Below, piece by piece: positions 51,142-63,202 of a stretch of DNA of 64,000 nucleotides. The number at the start of each line of letters is the position of its first letter. Within the stretch, counting starts at the first letter, position 1. The translations under genes were made by a program, and so were the position numbers. The notes beneath the pieces are model-generated. The model worked only from the letters and a program-made list of their open reading frames with translations. It had not been told where the DNA came from and did no database searches. Origin of the DNA: Colletes latitarsis (Eukaryota; Arthropoda; Insecta; Hymenoptera; Colletidae); contig NC_135140.1 in the NCBI RefSeq assembly GCF_051014445.1, forward strand, positions 18,035,501 to 18,099,500, read 5' to 3'.

Positions 51142-54100
51142 TAAATTTTATAATTCTTCAAGGTTACTGCAATGAAACATTCGATAATTCTGTGATGTAT
51201 TTCACAGCATTCTCCATTACAATATTATTATTTGTACTACATATCATTGAAAATAGTAACCAGTGACCACCACAGCAGACAACCTAACCTAATCAATTAA
51301 AACCTAGCCAATTTAGAAACATTGAAAGAAAAATGCAAAACAGCCCGCAGAGGATATTGTACTCGCTTGTAAATTACCTTGTAATCGGTCGCAGATAAAA
51401 AATGGACATTCTCGAAACGGTGAATCAGCCAATTACACAAATGGCAGGTTTCCAACGCGATGTGGAACGCGCGTCCCGCCCCGCCAGAACTGTAACCTCC
51501 ATTGATGGGTACACGTGTCGCGTGCTGTGTCCTTAGCATCGTTCCTTCGCCCCCGGAATAATTTGAAGAATTTCCTTCTAAATCACGATCACGTGCATCG
51601 GAATTTACTATCGTTCTACACGTGGCGAGATCACTAGCGGCTGAACGTGACGCTCGAGGTTAAACACGAACAATCGCGAACAGTGCGACGCACTCACCGT
51701 CATTGATAATGGCGCGCGTCGTAAACGAATTCGAGCTGGGCATATAGGGTTACCAACCCTGAATCATACAAAGAAAAATGTACACAAGACAAGCTGATCG
51801 CTCGAAGGAAAAAGAGAACTAGAGAACGAGATCAGAAATTGCAAATGCAAAGTCGAAAGACGCCGCATGGTCGAAATGGGTATAAATAAAACGTTAAACG
51901 AGGGTCGATCCAAAATAAGGTTACCTCGGTAATAATCTTTTATACGCTGGGAGAAATGTATATTTCCTTCGATGTGGGTGGTTATTTTTTGTAGGTTATA
52001 ACGGCAACAAAAGTGGAGACGCGGTCCCTCGAGGGAATTTTATCTATGATAAATTCGATTTTTATGGGCGAAACATGTGTTTCTCATTTGGCGTCTTTCG
52101 CGTCCAATAAGGGTTTCATACTATATTTATGTAAGAAAAGTCTGCGTAAGATACTCCAACCAAATACATTGTACATTAGAAACTATAGCCAATACAAACC
52201 CATAAAAAACCTAGAAATTAAATAGTTTCTAGAATGCCTGATAAAAGATGAACGACTTTCGATCCGTGGCACGTTGTATAAAAATAAGAATTCTCATTAT
52301 ACAATGAAACATTTCGCGATAAACGAGTAAAAATAACGATCGAATAAACATCGTAAATAAATTGACATTGGCCTTTTTCTTTATCTAGTATTTGAATAAA
52401 ATTTTACACGTTTTAAACGTTAAGAGGTTAAAAGAATGTGATAATTTATTTTAGCGAATGCCACCTTCTTCTCAACTGGACTATTTATTTTTGTTTTAAA
52501 TCATTTTGGTTTCATTTTTTTTAGCAGGGAACGTAGTAGAGCCTTCTTTTCACGTAAGCACAGTATATTTTTAATAATCTGACACGATACGTTTCGTGCG
52601 TTGCTTCAACCCTGGCTCGTAACATTGATATACTTTATAAATACAGCAGTTTATTACTGAAAAAAACAAATTCATTTGGTTTGTTTGCGTTGAAACATGT
52701 AGCACGAACGTCACACGCGACACCAATGACGTAGAGGGCCACGTGCTAGTAACTTTATCAGGTAAATGAGCCACCGACAAATTAAAAACGTTTACGACTT
52801 ATAATTAATAATTGAGAAAGCATTGAAGCTTCCATTGATCTTTATAGGTACCTTTCTTTTCTAGGAATAACTAGTCAAATGTTACTTGCGTCTAGTGATG
52901 TTTACAAGATCTATGCTCATTAAGTATTTACGTAACCAGAGGTTGGCAATGCAACATAGTAGAAAGGGTTAAGTGTTGACTATCGTGTGGTAGTTTCTTT
53001 CCATTGTTCGCTGGTGGTCAGCCTGCACAACATTCTATAACCTAATAACATTAGCGAGCTTACAAATTGCAAGTAAACTCACTAATGTTATTAGAACTTG
53101 GAAACTTACACTCATCGCGAAGACTTTCTGCTCATGCCTTTCTATTGTCATTTCTCATTAATTAGGTTTGCCTCCAACGGCATAGTAACAGCGTGCGAGA
53201 GGTTAGGGCGCACGTAAGTGCACATGTACTGACGACAAAGAATAAAAAGCTGATTCGTAAGTTGCGTTTAATGGCGAATCTACAAAATACTAAAAGGGGA
53301 AGCACAAACTCCTGTACTCCCTCGAGAAATAATTTCCCTAGAAGATTAAACATGACTATGCACTCGTCGGTACATTTACCAGAGGTTATCGTCCCATTTG
53401 CAATTCGATCAAAGGATTCGTTCGAATCGTTTAGTCGGTAATCCTATATTCGACGATTCTCGACAGAACCGGCGTGAAACACGACGAACAACGAGGATTG
53501 CAAAACAGCAGCATAAGTATGAAAATTGATACAGACGCTGACAGTTCGTAAACCGACGCCGCGAGGCTGCAACGACCGTTGTACTCGTTGTCGCTTCGTG
53601 ACTTTACGATTAAACAGACCACCGGGAGAAAATATCCCTGAATCAGCGAGCCAGTCACGCACGTCGGAACCCGAGGAAATCACGACGCTCGTCGTAAACA
53701 GCACCGTATCGCGGTCGTTTAACCGTAGGAGTAGAATAACCGGGCGTTACCTGCGTTCTAAATCGAGAGTGGAAAAAACTGTATCTAATCGGGGTGAATA
53801 AGACTCCGGTGATCGTCGCGACGCGAACTCCATGGGCAGAAAAGAGAGGAGGACAGATCGAGCGAAGGCCTCCTCCGCGTCGTTCGAACGATATCGGAAA
53901 CTGGTACAATCGTCGGAAAGAAACGAGGGTAGGAGGTCGACCGGACGTCTCCCGCGGTTGTATCTGTTCAAAAAATACGCGCGAATTTATCGGGTCGAGG
54001 CAAAATAGCCGTGATTAATTGACAGTCCCGATAATGGCCACCCTTTGTTGGGCGTCGCGCGGACACGCCGCACTGGACACTGTCGGCGACACTAGAGAAC

Positions 54101-54885
54101 GTCTTCCTCGTGGGTGGGTGGGTAGGGGAGGGAGGGGGGGGGGACCACCGTGAAATCGACCGAAAAAAAAAAAAGAAAAACGAGAGCCAGAGGAACGAAA
54201 CACTGGTACGATAGGTAATAGCGAGACGCTGGGTGTTAATGGCTGCTGAATCTGATAGGCCAAGCGGCTTCCTCCGCGACGAGAACACGAGAAAGAGATC
54301 GAGCGATCTCGCTTCATCGACCCCTTCTCCCGATCTACTGGGGAGCACACACGAGCACCGTCTACCACCAGTAGTCCAGCTTGACCTCTTCTCCCTCCTC
54401 TGTCCTTCCATCTTCCTCCTCCGCCTACTCCTCCATCTTTTCCCCTCTCTCAATGTGTCTTCTTATCGTTCCTCTCCTCTAATCCGTGAAATCTGGAACA
54501 AGAACCGCGTGGCGAGGCAAGCCGGTACCAGTGGCACCGAGGAACTCGGTACCAGCGGAGGTCTCTTCAGGAAACGACTCCGACGCTGCTATACAACCAC
54601 ACGAGTCGCCTAACACCTGCAACAACAGACACCCGCGAACGCCAGAGATCGATTCAACCGTTGAGACAGACCGCTGGAGAACCTCAGCCGAGAGACAAAG
54701 ACTGTTACATAGGATTAAGCTAGACAACCAACACGCGTGGACGTACTCGAAGACACGTGGCGATCAGTCGGAGAATGCCGCAGCTTGCGGTTCAAACGTG
54801 ATCGAATCTCAAAACGCAAGAGTCCCCCAATTTGTCGCGAACGATAGTCGATCATCTCGCGGACGTTCAGTGTCGAAGAGCCAAG
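51142..54885. other. Intergenic and 5' region of the IGF-like gene
   Basis: No supported gene between the copy C element and the IGF-like start codon. From about 53400 the sequence becomes CpG-rich, with a G-run at ~54130-54150 and an A-run at ~54163-54180. The last kilobase is a plausible promoter and 5' UTR for the insulin-like gene. Confidence 0.45.
53042..53094 (-). ncRNA. 22-bp stem-loop, possible small-RNA hairpin or MITE remnant
   Basis: CTAATAACATTAGCGAGCTT plus AC pairs with GTAAACTCACTAATGTTATT plus AG across a 9-base loop. The 22-bp stem has two mismatches, which become G:U wobbles when read from the minus strand, so a minus-strand RNA would fold into an uninterrupted stem. No transcription evidence is available. 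Confidence 0.25.
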
Positions 54886-57800
54886 ATGTCGAGGACCGGT
54901 TGTGCAACGGTGACGTCCAGAAGAGTCAGAGCCGGTAGGCTGGTCCTGGTTGGGCTGATTCTCCTGGCGCTCCTGGACTCCGTCAGCGGCGTTCCCTACA
55001 AACGATCGTTGCTCAGACTGTGCTCCAGGAGCCTCAGCGACGCCCTGGCGCTGGCGTGCAAGGATCGCGGATACAACGAGCCGTTCTCCTACAGCGCGGA
55101 GGCGGATCCCCAGGACTCGATGGAGACAGGACTGGTGGAGGAGTGCTGCTACCGTCAGTGCTCGTTCTCGCACCTGCAACAATACTGCAAGCAGGACACA
55201 GAGGGCCCCGCGGCCGACGTGTGAGTGGATGTTAGTTTCTTCTTTTTTCTTTGGTATTTTCTTTCAGTGCTCGTCTGTACGCTTTGCTTTCTGCACGATC
55301 CCAGGTGACCCCCCATTCCACGAGTTTCCAAGAACCGTATCGTCTCCAATTGAGTTCACGGAACGCGTCTCTTGTCAGTGGACTTTGCGTCTCGATACCG
55401 CGCGAGTGCACAGGGAGGTGAAATTTAAAGGTCAGCTGTCGATCGAGGTCTGGATTAAGTTAATGGTGTCCGTCGTACTCGTACTCGGCCTCGATCAACG
55501 ATCTGCCGATTCCGTGGCGCCAAGGCCGTCTCGAACGCTAAATTGAACCGCTCGTTAGCTCGCTAGTTATGCAAAAGCCACCGAGAGCCTTTCCGCCTTG
55601 GATTTTTCCATCTCCGGCCTGCAATTACGGGCGGAGAGATTAATCCGCGACCGACTAGTTCCGATCGTGCTCAAAGACTGGCTTGTCAAAACACGATTGC
55701 GTAACGGGTCGAGTGCACGCTTCTGTACGCCTCGTAATAGCAGCGTCGCGTTGCTTAGAATCGCCCAAGGCTGCCCAGGGTTAGGTCTGGGTTACGTTGA
55801 CTCTCAAACACCTGACTTCGTGACGCCACCCAGGCGGTCCAGTTTTAGAACTGTTCGACTTTGGGACGCCTCATTGTCTCCTCCGTTGTTCGTCGATGTG
55901 ATTGAACTGGGGTTCCCCAGCGATCCAGAGGCTGGAATCTCCGTCCAGTGAACACCTATTTACGCGAACGTTCCTCGAACCGCGGCCAACGAGCTGATCC
56001 CTGCAATCAACAAGTTGTTATTCTTTCGATAGAAGGCCCCGAGTGGACTTTTACCTCGTCGATAGTAGGTGGTTTACACCAGAGAGCGTGTTATTAACCG
56101 TGCACGGACGCGACGGAACAGAAAACCGGAACAGCGCGCGCGGTCGAGCTAGAGAGAGCGTCCCGCGCGACTCTTTATCAGCCAGCTCGACAGATAATCT
56201 CTGTCGCTTTTCCTAAAGTTCACGGTTGCGTGTATAGTGGCCTCAGCAGGAAGGTTAGTCCGAAGTACTAGGACAATCAGTCTTACTATCTCTCGTCGCC
56301 TGGTTTTTTACGCCTTTCTATCCTCCTTTCGTTTCTTGTCTTTCACGAGATCGCGCTCGCGCGCGTGTCCCGGCGACCGTCATCTTTACTTTTTCTTTCC
56401 CTCCGCGGTTTCGCGCCTCGAGTATCGGTTTCGCTGTTTACTCGAGATACGAGCTCGCACGATACACGTGAATCACGCTCCAATATTTGACCAAGCACTC
56501 GTAAACATCAACAACCGCACTTGTTCCGTTGATAACAGCTATTTGTAGACCGCCGCTCCGGGACCTATGCATCTGCGTTCCTCCCACTGTTCGCGTTTAA
56601 TGGCGCTCTGTGTCTAGACGGATTTGCTTTGGACTTTTAACACTCGTAATGGATACTTAAAGATACGATCCGAAAGGGTCGCGTGTTCTCGCTTGGCGCG
56701 TTCTAAAATTGGAGACAGTAAATGGAAACATATTTGATTAAGACGTTTGTAGCTTGCGACAGATTCTTGCAGCTGGTACTTGTTTAGGTTATAATTACCT
56801 GTAGGAGCAATAAACTCTGTGGCTGGTCCTTAGTCATGGGTGTGAATATTATTGGCCAACCTGTAAAGATAAATAGGTTAGGTTAGATCATATTATTTTA
56901 ACTTTTTAATTATGTTATATAAGTTTGTAAAATTATAGCGAAGAATAACTAGGTCTTCTGTCAATAGACGTAAACACTGACAAATCAGTTTACATTTTGT
57001 CTCGATGGCTTTGATTCTATGGTTCTATAATTTATTATCAGAGATTAGGATTATTGTCAACCTGATGTTTCCTCAACTAAATGGTTGATTGGTATGTGCA
57101 ATCCTGAACATAACCTATTTGCTGTTACTGATAGCTGCGTGTAAACTGAGGCTGTGTGTTATTATCTTTCTCGACTTTGAGAAAACTTGGACCTAGGATA
57201 GAGAACATAGATGAGAGGCTAGGTACCTAGATAAATAGTTATCAGAACCACGCGTAAGAGGAATCTGAACAGATTTCATAAGCTCTGGAAGACTACCTGA
57301 AACTTCTGACCCAACACAATGCATGCTCCCTTACAAGAGACTAGCTTTTCCCACGCAGTAGATTATGCAGTCTGACCACTAACGCTCGTGCTCCTTTCAG
57401 GCCTCTTTTCTCGAGACCCTAACTCGACACTAACTCCATAATGTCTCCTGTTGGCATGCACTTAACAATCTTCTCTAAGTGTGCAGTCAATAAACAATGC
57501 GTCCTTTGCTATCGAGGTGGTACAACCACCTGCTTCCCTAGTATAATTTGCTATGTGAACCAGTGCACGTTGCTTGGTGTGTCTTGGCGATCTGGACCAT
57601 ATGCTTACGAGTGTTTTCTTTACGTTTCTTCAGAGACAAGTCGGTCTGGATAGAAAATTTACCGTATCCCTCCGGGAGACCGGGAACGTCGTCGGAGGAG
57701 AGATCGAGATCGGACACCGACTACGACGCCAGCACGATAAAGTGTAGGATCCACGGGTTGCACGGGTCACGAAAGAAGGGAACTAACACGAACCACGACG

Positions 57801-58275
57801 ACTGGGTTGGCTGCGATGTAAAGATCTCGGCGAAGAAGCATCGCGGCGGCTGGCATCGACGCCAGATGCGTCGTCGTCTTGGCAAGGTACTTAAACCAAT
57901 ACCTCCACGTCATCGTCAGTTTTTCACTTTCCCATCTTTGCAAATCGTTGCAAGAAGCGAGGGAGTACTGTAAGTGGCTGCTTAAGGCCACTGACAGGAC
58001 ATCCTCATTTCGTAATATTTAGCAACTCCCTTACCTTTGAGTTCTCTGTTCTTCGAACAGAAGGTCAGTTAAATTCGATCCCTCTATGTGGACCCAGAGA
58101 TTTCACCCAACCGTCCATCCTCATCGTCATCACTGACCTATCGCCCATCGGAAGTATGGGAGATCATGGTTCCATCTAACACGAGGTGTTTCGTGGTTCG
58201 TTCCAGGTATCAGAGAAGGCACTAGTCGAGAAGACATCGAGGATCAGAAAGTTCAAAGGATTACCATTCCCTTAA
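54886..58275 (+). CDS. Insulin-like growth factor-like peptide precursor (arthropod IGF)
   Basis: Secreted insulin-superfamily hormone, expected to signal through the insulin receptor tyrosine kinase. Exons 54886-55220, 57634-57886 and 58207-58275 join in phase to 218 residues. The start is the first ATG in the frame. A signal peptide (RLVLVGLILLALLDSVSG, 18-35) precedes the B domain, RLCSRSLSDALALACKDRGY, with Cys46 and Cys58 (C-x11-C). A short C region of about 16 residues has no dibasic site. The A domain, GLVEECCYRQCSFSHLQQYC, has Cys87, 88, 92 and 101 (CC-x3-C-x8-C), canonical for insulin. The 117-residue C-terminal extension is basic and polar (HRRQMRRRLGK) with two extra cysteines, like the E domain of arthropod IGFs. 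The missing processing site suggests a single-chain hormone of the IGF / ILP6 type rather than two-chain insulin. A read-through of the first donor would stop at once (GTG TGA), giving a short isoform. Confidence 0.93.
55221..57633 (+). other. First coding intron of the IGF-like gene
   Basis: A 2.4-kb intron with donor GT|GTGAGT and acceptor TTTCTTCAG. No nested gene is seen; the open frames at 55229-55951 and 56237-56548 carry no recognisable features. Confidence 0.7.
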
Positions 58276-61200
58276 GACACGAAGTCGAAGGCTCAAGCAA
58301 GATGGCAATCGGCCAGGAACGCGTGGAGTCACGGGATCATCGTCATTTCGCGTAACTCTCGTTTCTCGTCTCAGCAAACGCGGTTCCTCGGAAAAATCTG
58401 GAAGATTCGCGGAGAAGAGGGAGACGAGAACCCGGCGGAGCGATGACAACCAGAACCGTGATGCTCAGCGAAGAGAGAAAGAGAACTGGAAATGGATGTA
58501 AAGAATCAGTAAGACGTCTAGTCCCATAGAAGAGTGATAATTGGTCGTTGTATTTGCGCCTAGAATCCACGGGACGGTAACTCGAGACAGACGTAACGAC
58601 GCTAAAACGATTATTATAGCACCATACGTCGATTCGTAGCTCGATTACGGCCTGCCAGCGACCACAGAGGCACGCCTCTTCCAGACGCTTCGTCCATCGA
58701 ACGAGCAAGAGACTGGTCGTTTAATTATTATTTTTTTTCTATTGAACGGCTCTCACGAGCGTGTTGCGTCGAGTTTTGCGACAGGATCCGATCCTAGAAT
58801 GAAATTCGAACGGTCGGGCTTGATATTAGTCGCGCGATCTCTTAGAGAAAGACTTAAATAAGTGTTGCGTATAGATACAGTAGGACCTCGACAGTTGCAA
58901 GTATCGGGGTTGCAGTTATCCGGGTGACCACGGCGAAAAGAAAATTCCGTCGTTGCTCGTCTGTTGCCAAGCCACCGTCCCTCTCGCGTTGCAACAGCCG
59001 TGCATATATCGAGGTTTCGCGCGCGAACATCGGGGTCCTACTGTATGCGTATGTATGTATATATTTTGTTTGTTTGTTTGTTTGTTTTTTTTATAAACAC
59101 ACGTATATGTAATTCAGCCATTCGAAGAGCCAAAGGAGCCCCGAGCTGCTTCCTCTTCCGGTTGCCGGTGACTTTTAGCTCCTTTTGTCGAACAATGATC
59201 TCACTAGTATTAAACCGATGAATTATTTTAACGTTAGTGCTAACGGAACTAGTCACTAATGACGATTGGCCAGAAGCTACAGGCAACCGTTCTATCGAGA
59301 GAAAAAGCTGTCGGTGATTATATCGCGCGAAAGGAGATGTGATATCGCGAGAAAGTGGAAACGTGGATGGGGATTTCCCCGTTAATTTTTGCTCAGTTTC
59401 GCCGAAAACGTCCGATCCAATTTTGCTCGCAGCTCCTTTCGGTGTTCGATCTTCGGTTACTCCATCGACAGTTTTGCGCACCTCGCTGCAAAAGTAACGA
59501 ACACGATTGCGAGAGATTATTGTAACGCTTGTATTCTACGCATATACATGCATGTTTGTGTGTATATATATGTGTGTGTATTTACCACGAGTGCTTTTGA
59601 ACATTCGCTGTAGTCTGTATTCCACGTCTGTTAAGGATAAATGAGTATTTATACCGATTGAACTGCTACTTGGTCGTCTTGTTTTTCCTTCCTGTCCTGG
59701 CGCACCGATTGAGTGGGAGTGGGAGGGGGAGGGGCGAGGAGCGCGATCAGCGATTTATAACGGACACGTGGTTACTCTTACGTAACCAGCGGCGAGCGGG
59801 TAGCGATGGGATCAAAGTTTTCGATGTAGTTTTTCTAAAAACGACGATAAGTTTCGGTAAGTATATCGATGGAAAAGAAATCTTTCAATTTTCGAACAAA
59901 TCAACGAATATAAACGTGGAAACGCCAACTATCGGTTGTTTTTTAAGCAATTCCCGCGAAAGAATGCCTTTTGTTAGTCGTATAGTCGTATTGTTGTTGT
60001 ACGTAACAAATTTGCAAATATCTAACGCTGCCATAATCGCGTTAATATTATTACATAATGAACGATAAACGTCGTTGCGGCGGCTTCGGAGTTTTATAAG
60101 AAACTTTCGACGGCGGCTGTGTGGCGCCTTCCGAGTAAGGGGTTAAAATCCGTGTCCTTTTCATTGATGAACTTTTTCTGAAAAACAATCACAATGCAAT
60201 AATTAAACTTGGAACGTTCATTCATGAATTGCTCCACTCCGGAGGAATTTTATCGTTACCTTCTATAGCTTGTCTCAAAATAAATGTCAATTGTACGAGG
60301 TGAGGTGATCACGTGGTCAACGAATTCTGGGAATCATTTCAAAAATAGACGAATGATTCTATTTATAGGATCCTAATGTAAAAATAAAATAAATTATTGC
60401 ATATACTTGAGGTCAAGGAATCTTTCTTTGATGATCGCCCAAGCAGTAATAAATTAATTATAGTGGAGATGACCTATCAATATTTTTCAGCCTGTTACTT
60501 CGACCATTAATCATGGTAATTGAATAATTAAAGAAAATAAACTGTTTAAATACCAACGATACGTTAAGCAAACGTGAAACAGCTATTTAAATTGCATAAA
60601 CATTTATATATATATAAATGTGCTTTCAGCGCGAAAATTTGAATATCAAATAAAAATTTTGTTTTCAATTTCAATAGTAATTATTTAATTAATTATAATT
60701 ATTATTATTGTTGTTTGTTATGTGACCCGACGTGTCATTCTTCCCAGTTTCTTTGTGGTAAGCTGATTTCTGAACGGTGCATCTTCTGGTAGATTGAACT
60801 ATTAACAGGTCACGTTGACATCAACGTGTTAGACTACACTCGTGCACGAGAAGCGAGCACGATGATAGAATCTTCGTCTTTTCAGCTAGCAATCAGTAGA
60901 AAGACACGTCGAATCTACGAGAATTCAATCCTTATTAAAGAATTTCGTGACGAGTTACTTCGAAACAGCTAAGTTCGCGGTAGCCACATAAAATGTCGCT
61001 TCCGCAGCCTTAGCGTCTCTCGCAACCTTCGCTAAATTACACGTATTTAAATCGTTTAATTTCCTATGTAACAATCCCCCCGAACCGTAACCGCTATCCT
61101 GAGCTCGTTACGCGAAACTTTATATAAGTCGTCTAAAAATAAAACCTCCAGAATCTCGTTTGCACACGTTCTTGTTTACAATTTTCCGTGCACGCGTTGG

Positions 61201-61803
61201 CGGGATCGTTTGGCGCAATAATAAATTTTACGGTGGCTACGAAGGTCCCTTTGCGAGCGAGGCAATAAAATTTTTAATTTATATTGCAATAAATTAAAAT
61301 AAAATTTATTAAAACCGGATCAGCCCGGGGTAAACACTTTTATTCTTTCGTTACGGGCTGGAATTATTTTCTGCGATCGTTTCGAGCAGACTGCACGTTT
61401 CGAGTCTGTCACTACCTGCAAGTAGCCCATTACACTGACAGCCATTAACCGCTGCACACGGTTCGCTTGTAAATTGGATGATAGTAGCAAACCCACTACG
61501 GGACATCGTCTCTCGCTGTTCTTCGTGCAAGTGCACTTCCAGCTGAAGATGATGCCGGGATAATAGATGATTCAAGGCTCGCCGGGGTGCGCGCGAACTC
61601 TTTTATCCGGAAGCGGGATACTCACCTTGTTTACACTCGCGACGCCATTTCTGTCAGGTCCCGAGGAGGAAAAGTTTCTTATTTGAATACGTGCCTCGAA
61701 TAACGCTTACACAGCAAACAGTTGTTTATCGTTACGTAAATATAAATAAAACTTAATTACTCGAACGAATAACATGTTACATGATAATTCGATCGATTAT
61801 ATA
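58276..61803. other. 3' flank of the IGF-like gene and intergenic sequence
   Basis: Contains the IGF-like 3' UTR (end not determined) and a (TTTG)n run at about 59067-59090. A 136-codon frame at 59658-60068 starts with a hydrophobic leader but shows no domain or family signature. No supported gene. Confidence 0.4.
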
Positions 61804-62606
61804 CAGGGTGTTCGAACACACTTGGGAAAAATTTTAAGAGACCAAAATAAGACGAAAATCAAGAATACCAATTTGTTGATGAAGGCTTCGTTAAACAGTT
61901 ATTAATGTTTAAAGTTCCGCCAGTACTGAATTTTTTTCTGGAAAGTGGGTAGGATTTCGGGGGTATGTGTATTCACCAAAAATGATTGTAATTAACCCCC
62001 ACAACCGAAAACAATTTTTCCAGAATGATTTGAAACTTTTAAATTTTCAGGGTAATAGACAGTTATGGTCAGATATTATATTTTCAGTAATGAATTTTTT
62101 TCTCGAAACTGCGTTAGATTTCGGGGGTATGTGTAATAACCAAAAATGATTGTAATTGATCCCTGCAACTGAAAATAATTTTTTTAGTATGATTTGAAAT
62201 TTTTTAATTTCGTCTAAAAATTTCAGTATTTTCTCGAATTTTTTTCTCGAAAGTGGATAGGATTTCGGAGGTATGTCTATTCACCAAAAATGATTGTATT
62301 TGACCCCAGAACCTAGAAATAATTTTTTTAGAACGATTCGAAATTTTTTTTTTTCGCCGAGAAATTTCACACCTTCTCGAATTTTTTTCTCGAAACTGGG
62401 TAGGATTTCGGGGGTATGTCTGTTGACCAAAAATGCTTGCAATTGACCCCTGTAACTAAAAATAATTTTTCCAGAACGATTTGAAATTTTTGAATTTAAT
62501 TGCTAATAACTTTTTAACGAAGCCTCCACCAACAAATTGGTATGCTTGATTTTCGTCTTATTTTGGCCTCTAGAACCTTCTATTAAAGGGATGGCCGAAT
62601 ACCCTG
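61804..62606. mobile_element. Satellite-carrying inverted-repeat element, copy D, degenerate
   Basis: Smallest copy, oriented as copy C. Left CAGGGTGTTCGAACACACTT, right GGGATGGCCGAATACCCTG, both flanked by TA. The inner conserved block (CAAAATAAGACGAAAATCAAG) and its complement are present. The interior holds about four diverged monomers, with markers near 61990, 62148, 62294 and 62440. The monomers differ far more from one another than in copies A-C, so this is probably the oldest or least homogenised insertion. It lies between the two insulin-superfamily genes. Confidence 0.85.
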
Positions 62607-62608
62607 TA

Positions 62609-63202
62609 TTTACAATTTGAATTTTTATTCAGCTTGAGTAAATTGACTTCAAAATTAATTATGGTACAGATGACAGTATAGACGTACTGTTCTTTTTTTT
62701 AATTAAGGTATAAACTGGTGAACCATGCGATCATATAACCTAAAATATTCACTCAAGTTGCGTTCGAACGATTATTTTCTTAAAAATAAATATAATTTAA
62801 ATATGCATTAGGCTCGTATGCTGTATTATAGTCGATACCAGGTCAACAGACCGCCCAAAGTCACTTTCTTGTCAGTAAATCACTCCTAACAGACCTCCCA
62901 TTTTTACGCCACGCCCCTCTAAGCCACAAAGAGCAATGGGTACAGACGAACGGTATCGTGGCTGCAGCCAAGCGCTATTAATACCGCTGGATCGTTTTTT
63001 TAAAAATCATTTTACGTAAATGAATGCTCTACTCATTTCTCGAATATAATTATATTTCACTTTTGCCTATTTGAGTCGAATGGATTCAATTTTAATTAAA
63101 TCTGATCAATTTTATTTAGTTATTAAGGATCCTAACAAGGTAAATGCTGAACACTCGTCATATTTTTATTCAAAATCCCGGTAACGACGTTCGTGGGAAC
63201 CG
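62609..63202. other. Intergenic, 3' flank of the right-hand insulin-superfamily gene
   Basis: No gene seen. On the minus strand an AATAAA at 63170-63165 lies 33 bases beyond the stop codon of the relaxin-type gene and is its likely poly(A) signal. Confidence 0.5.
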
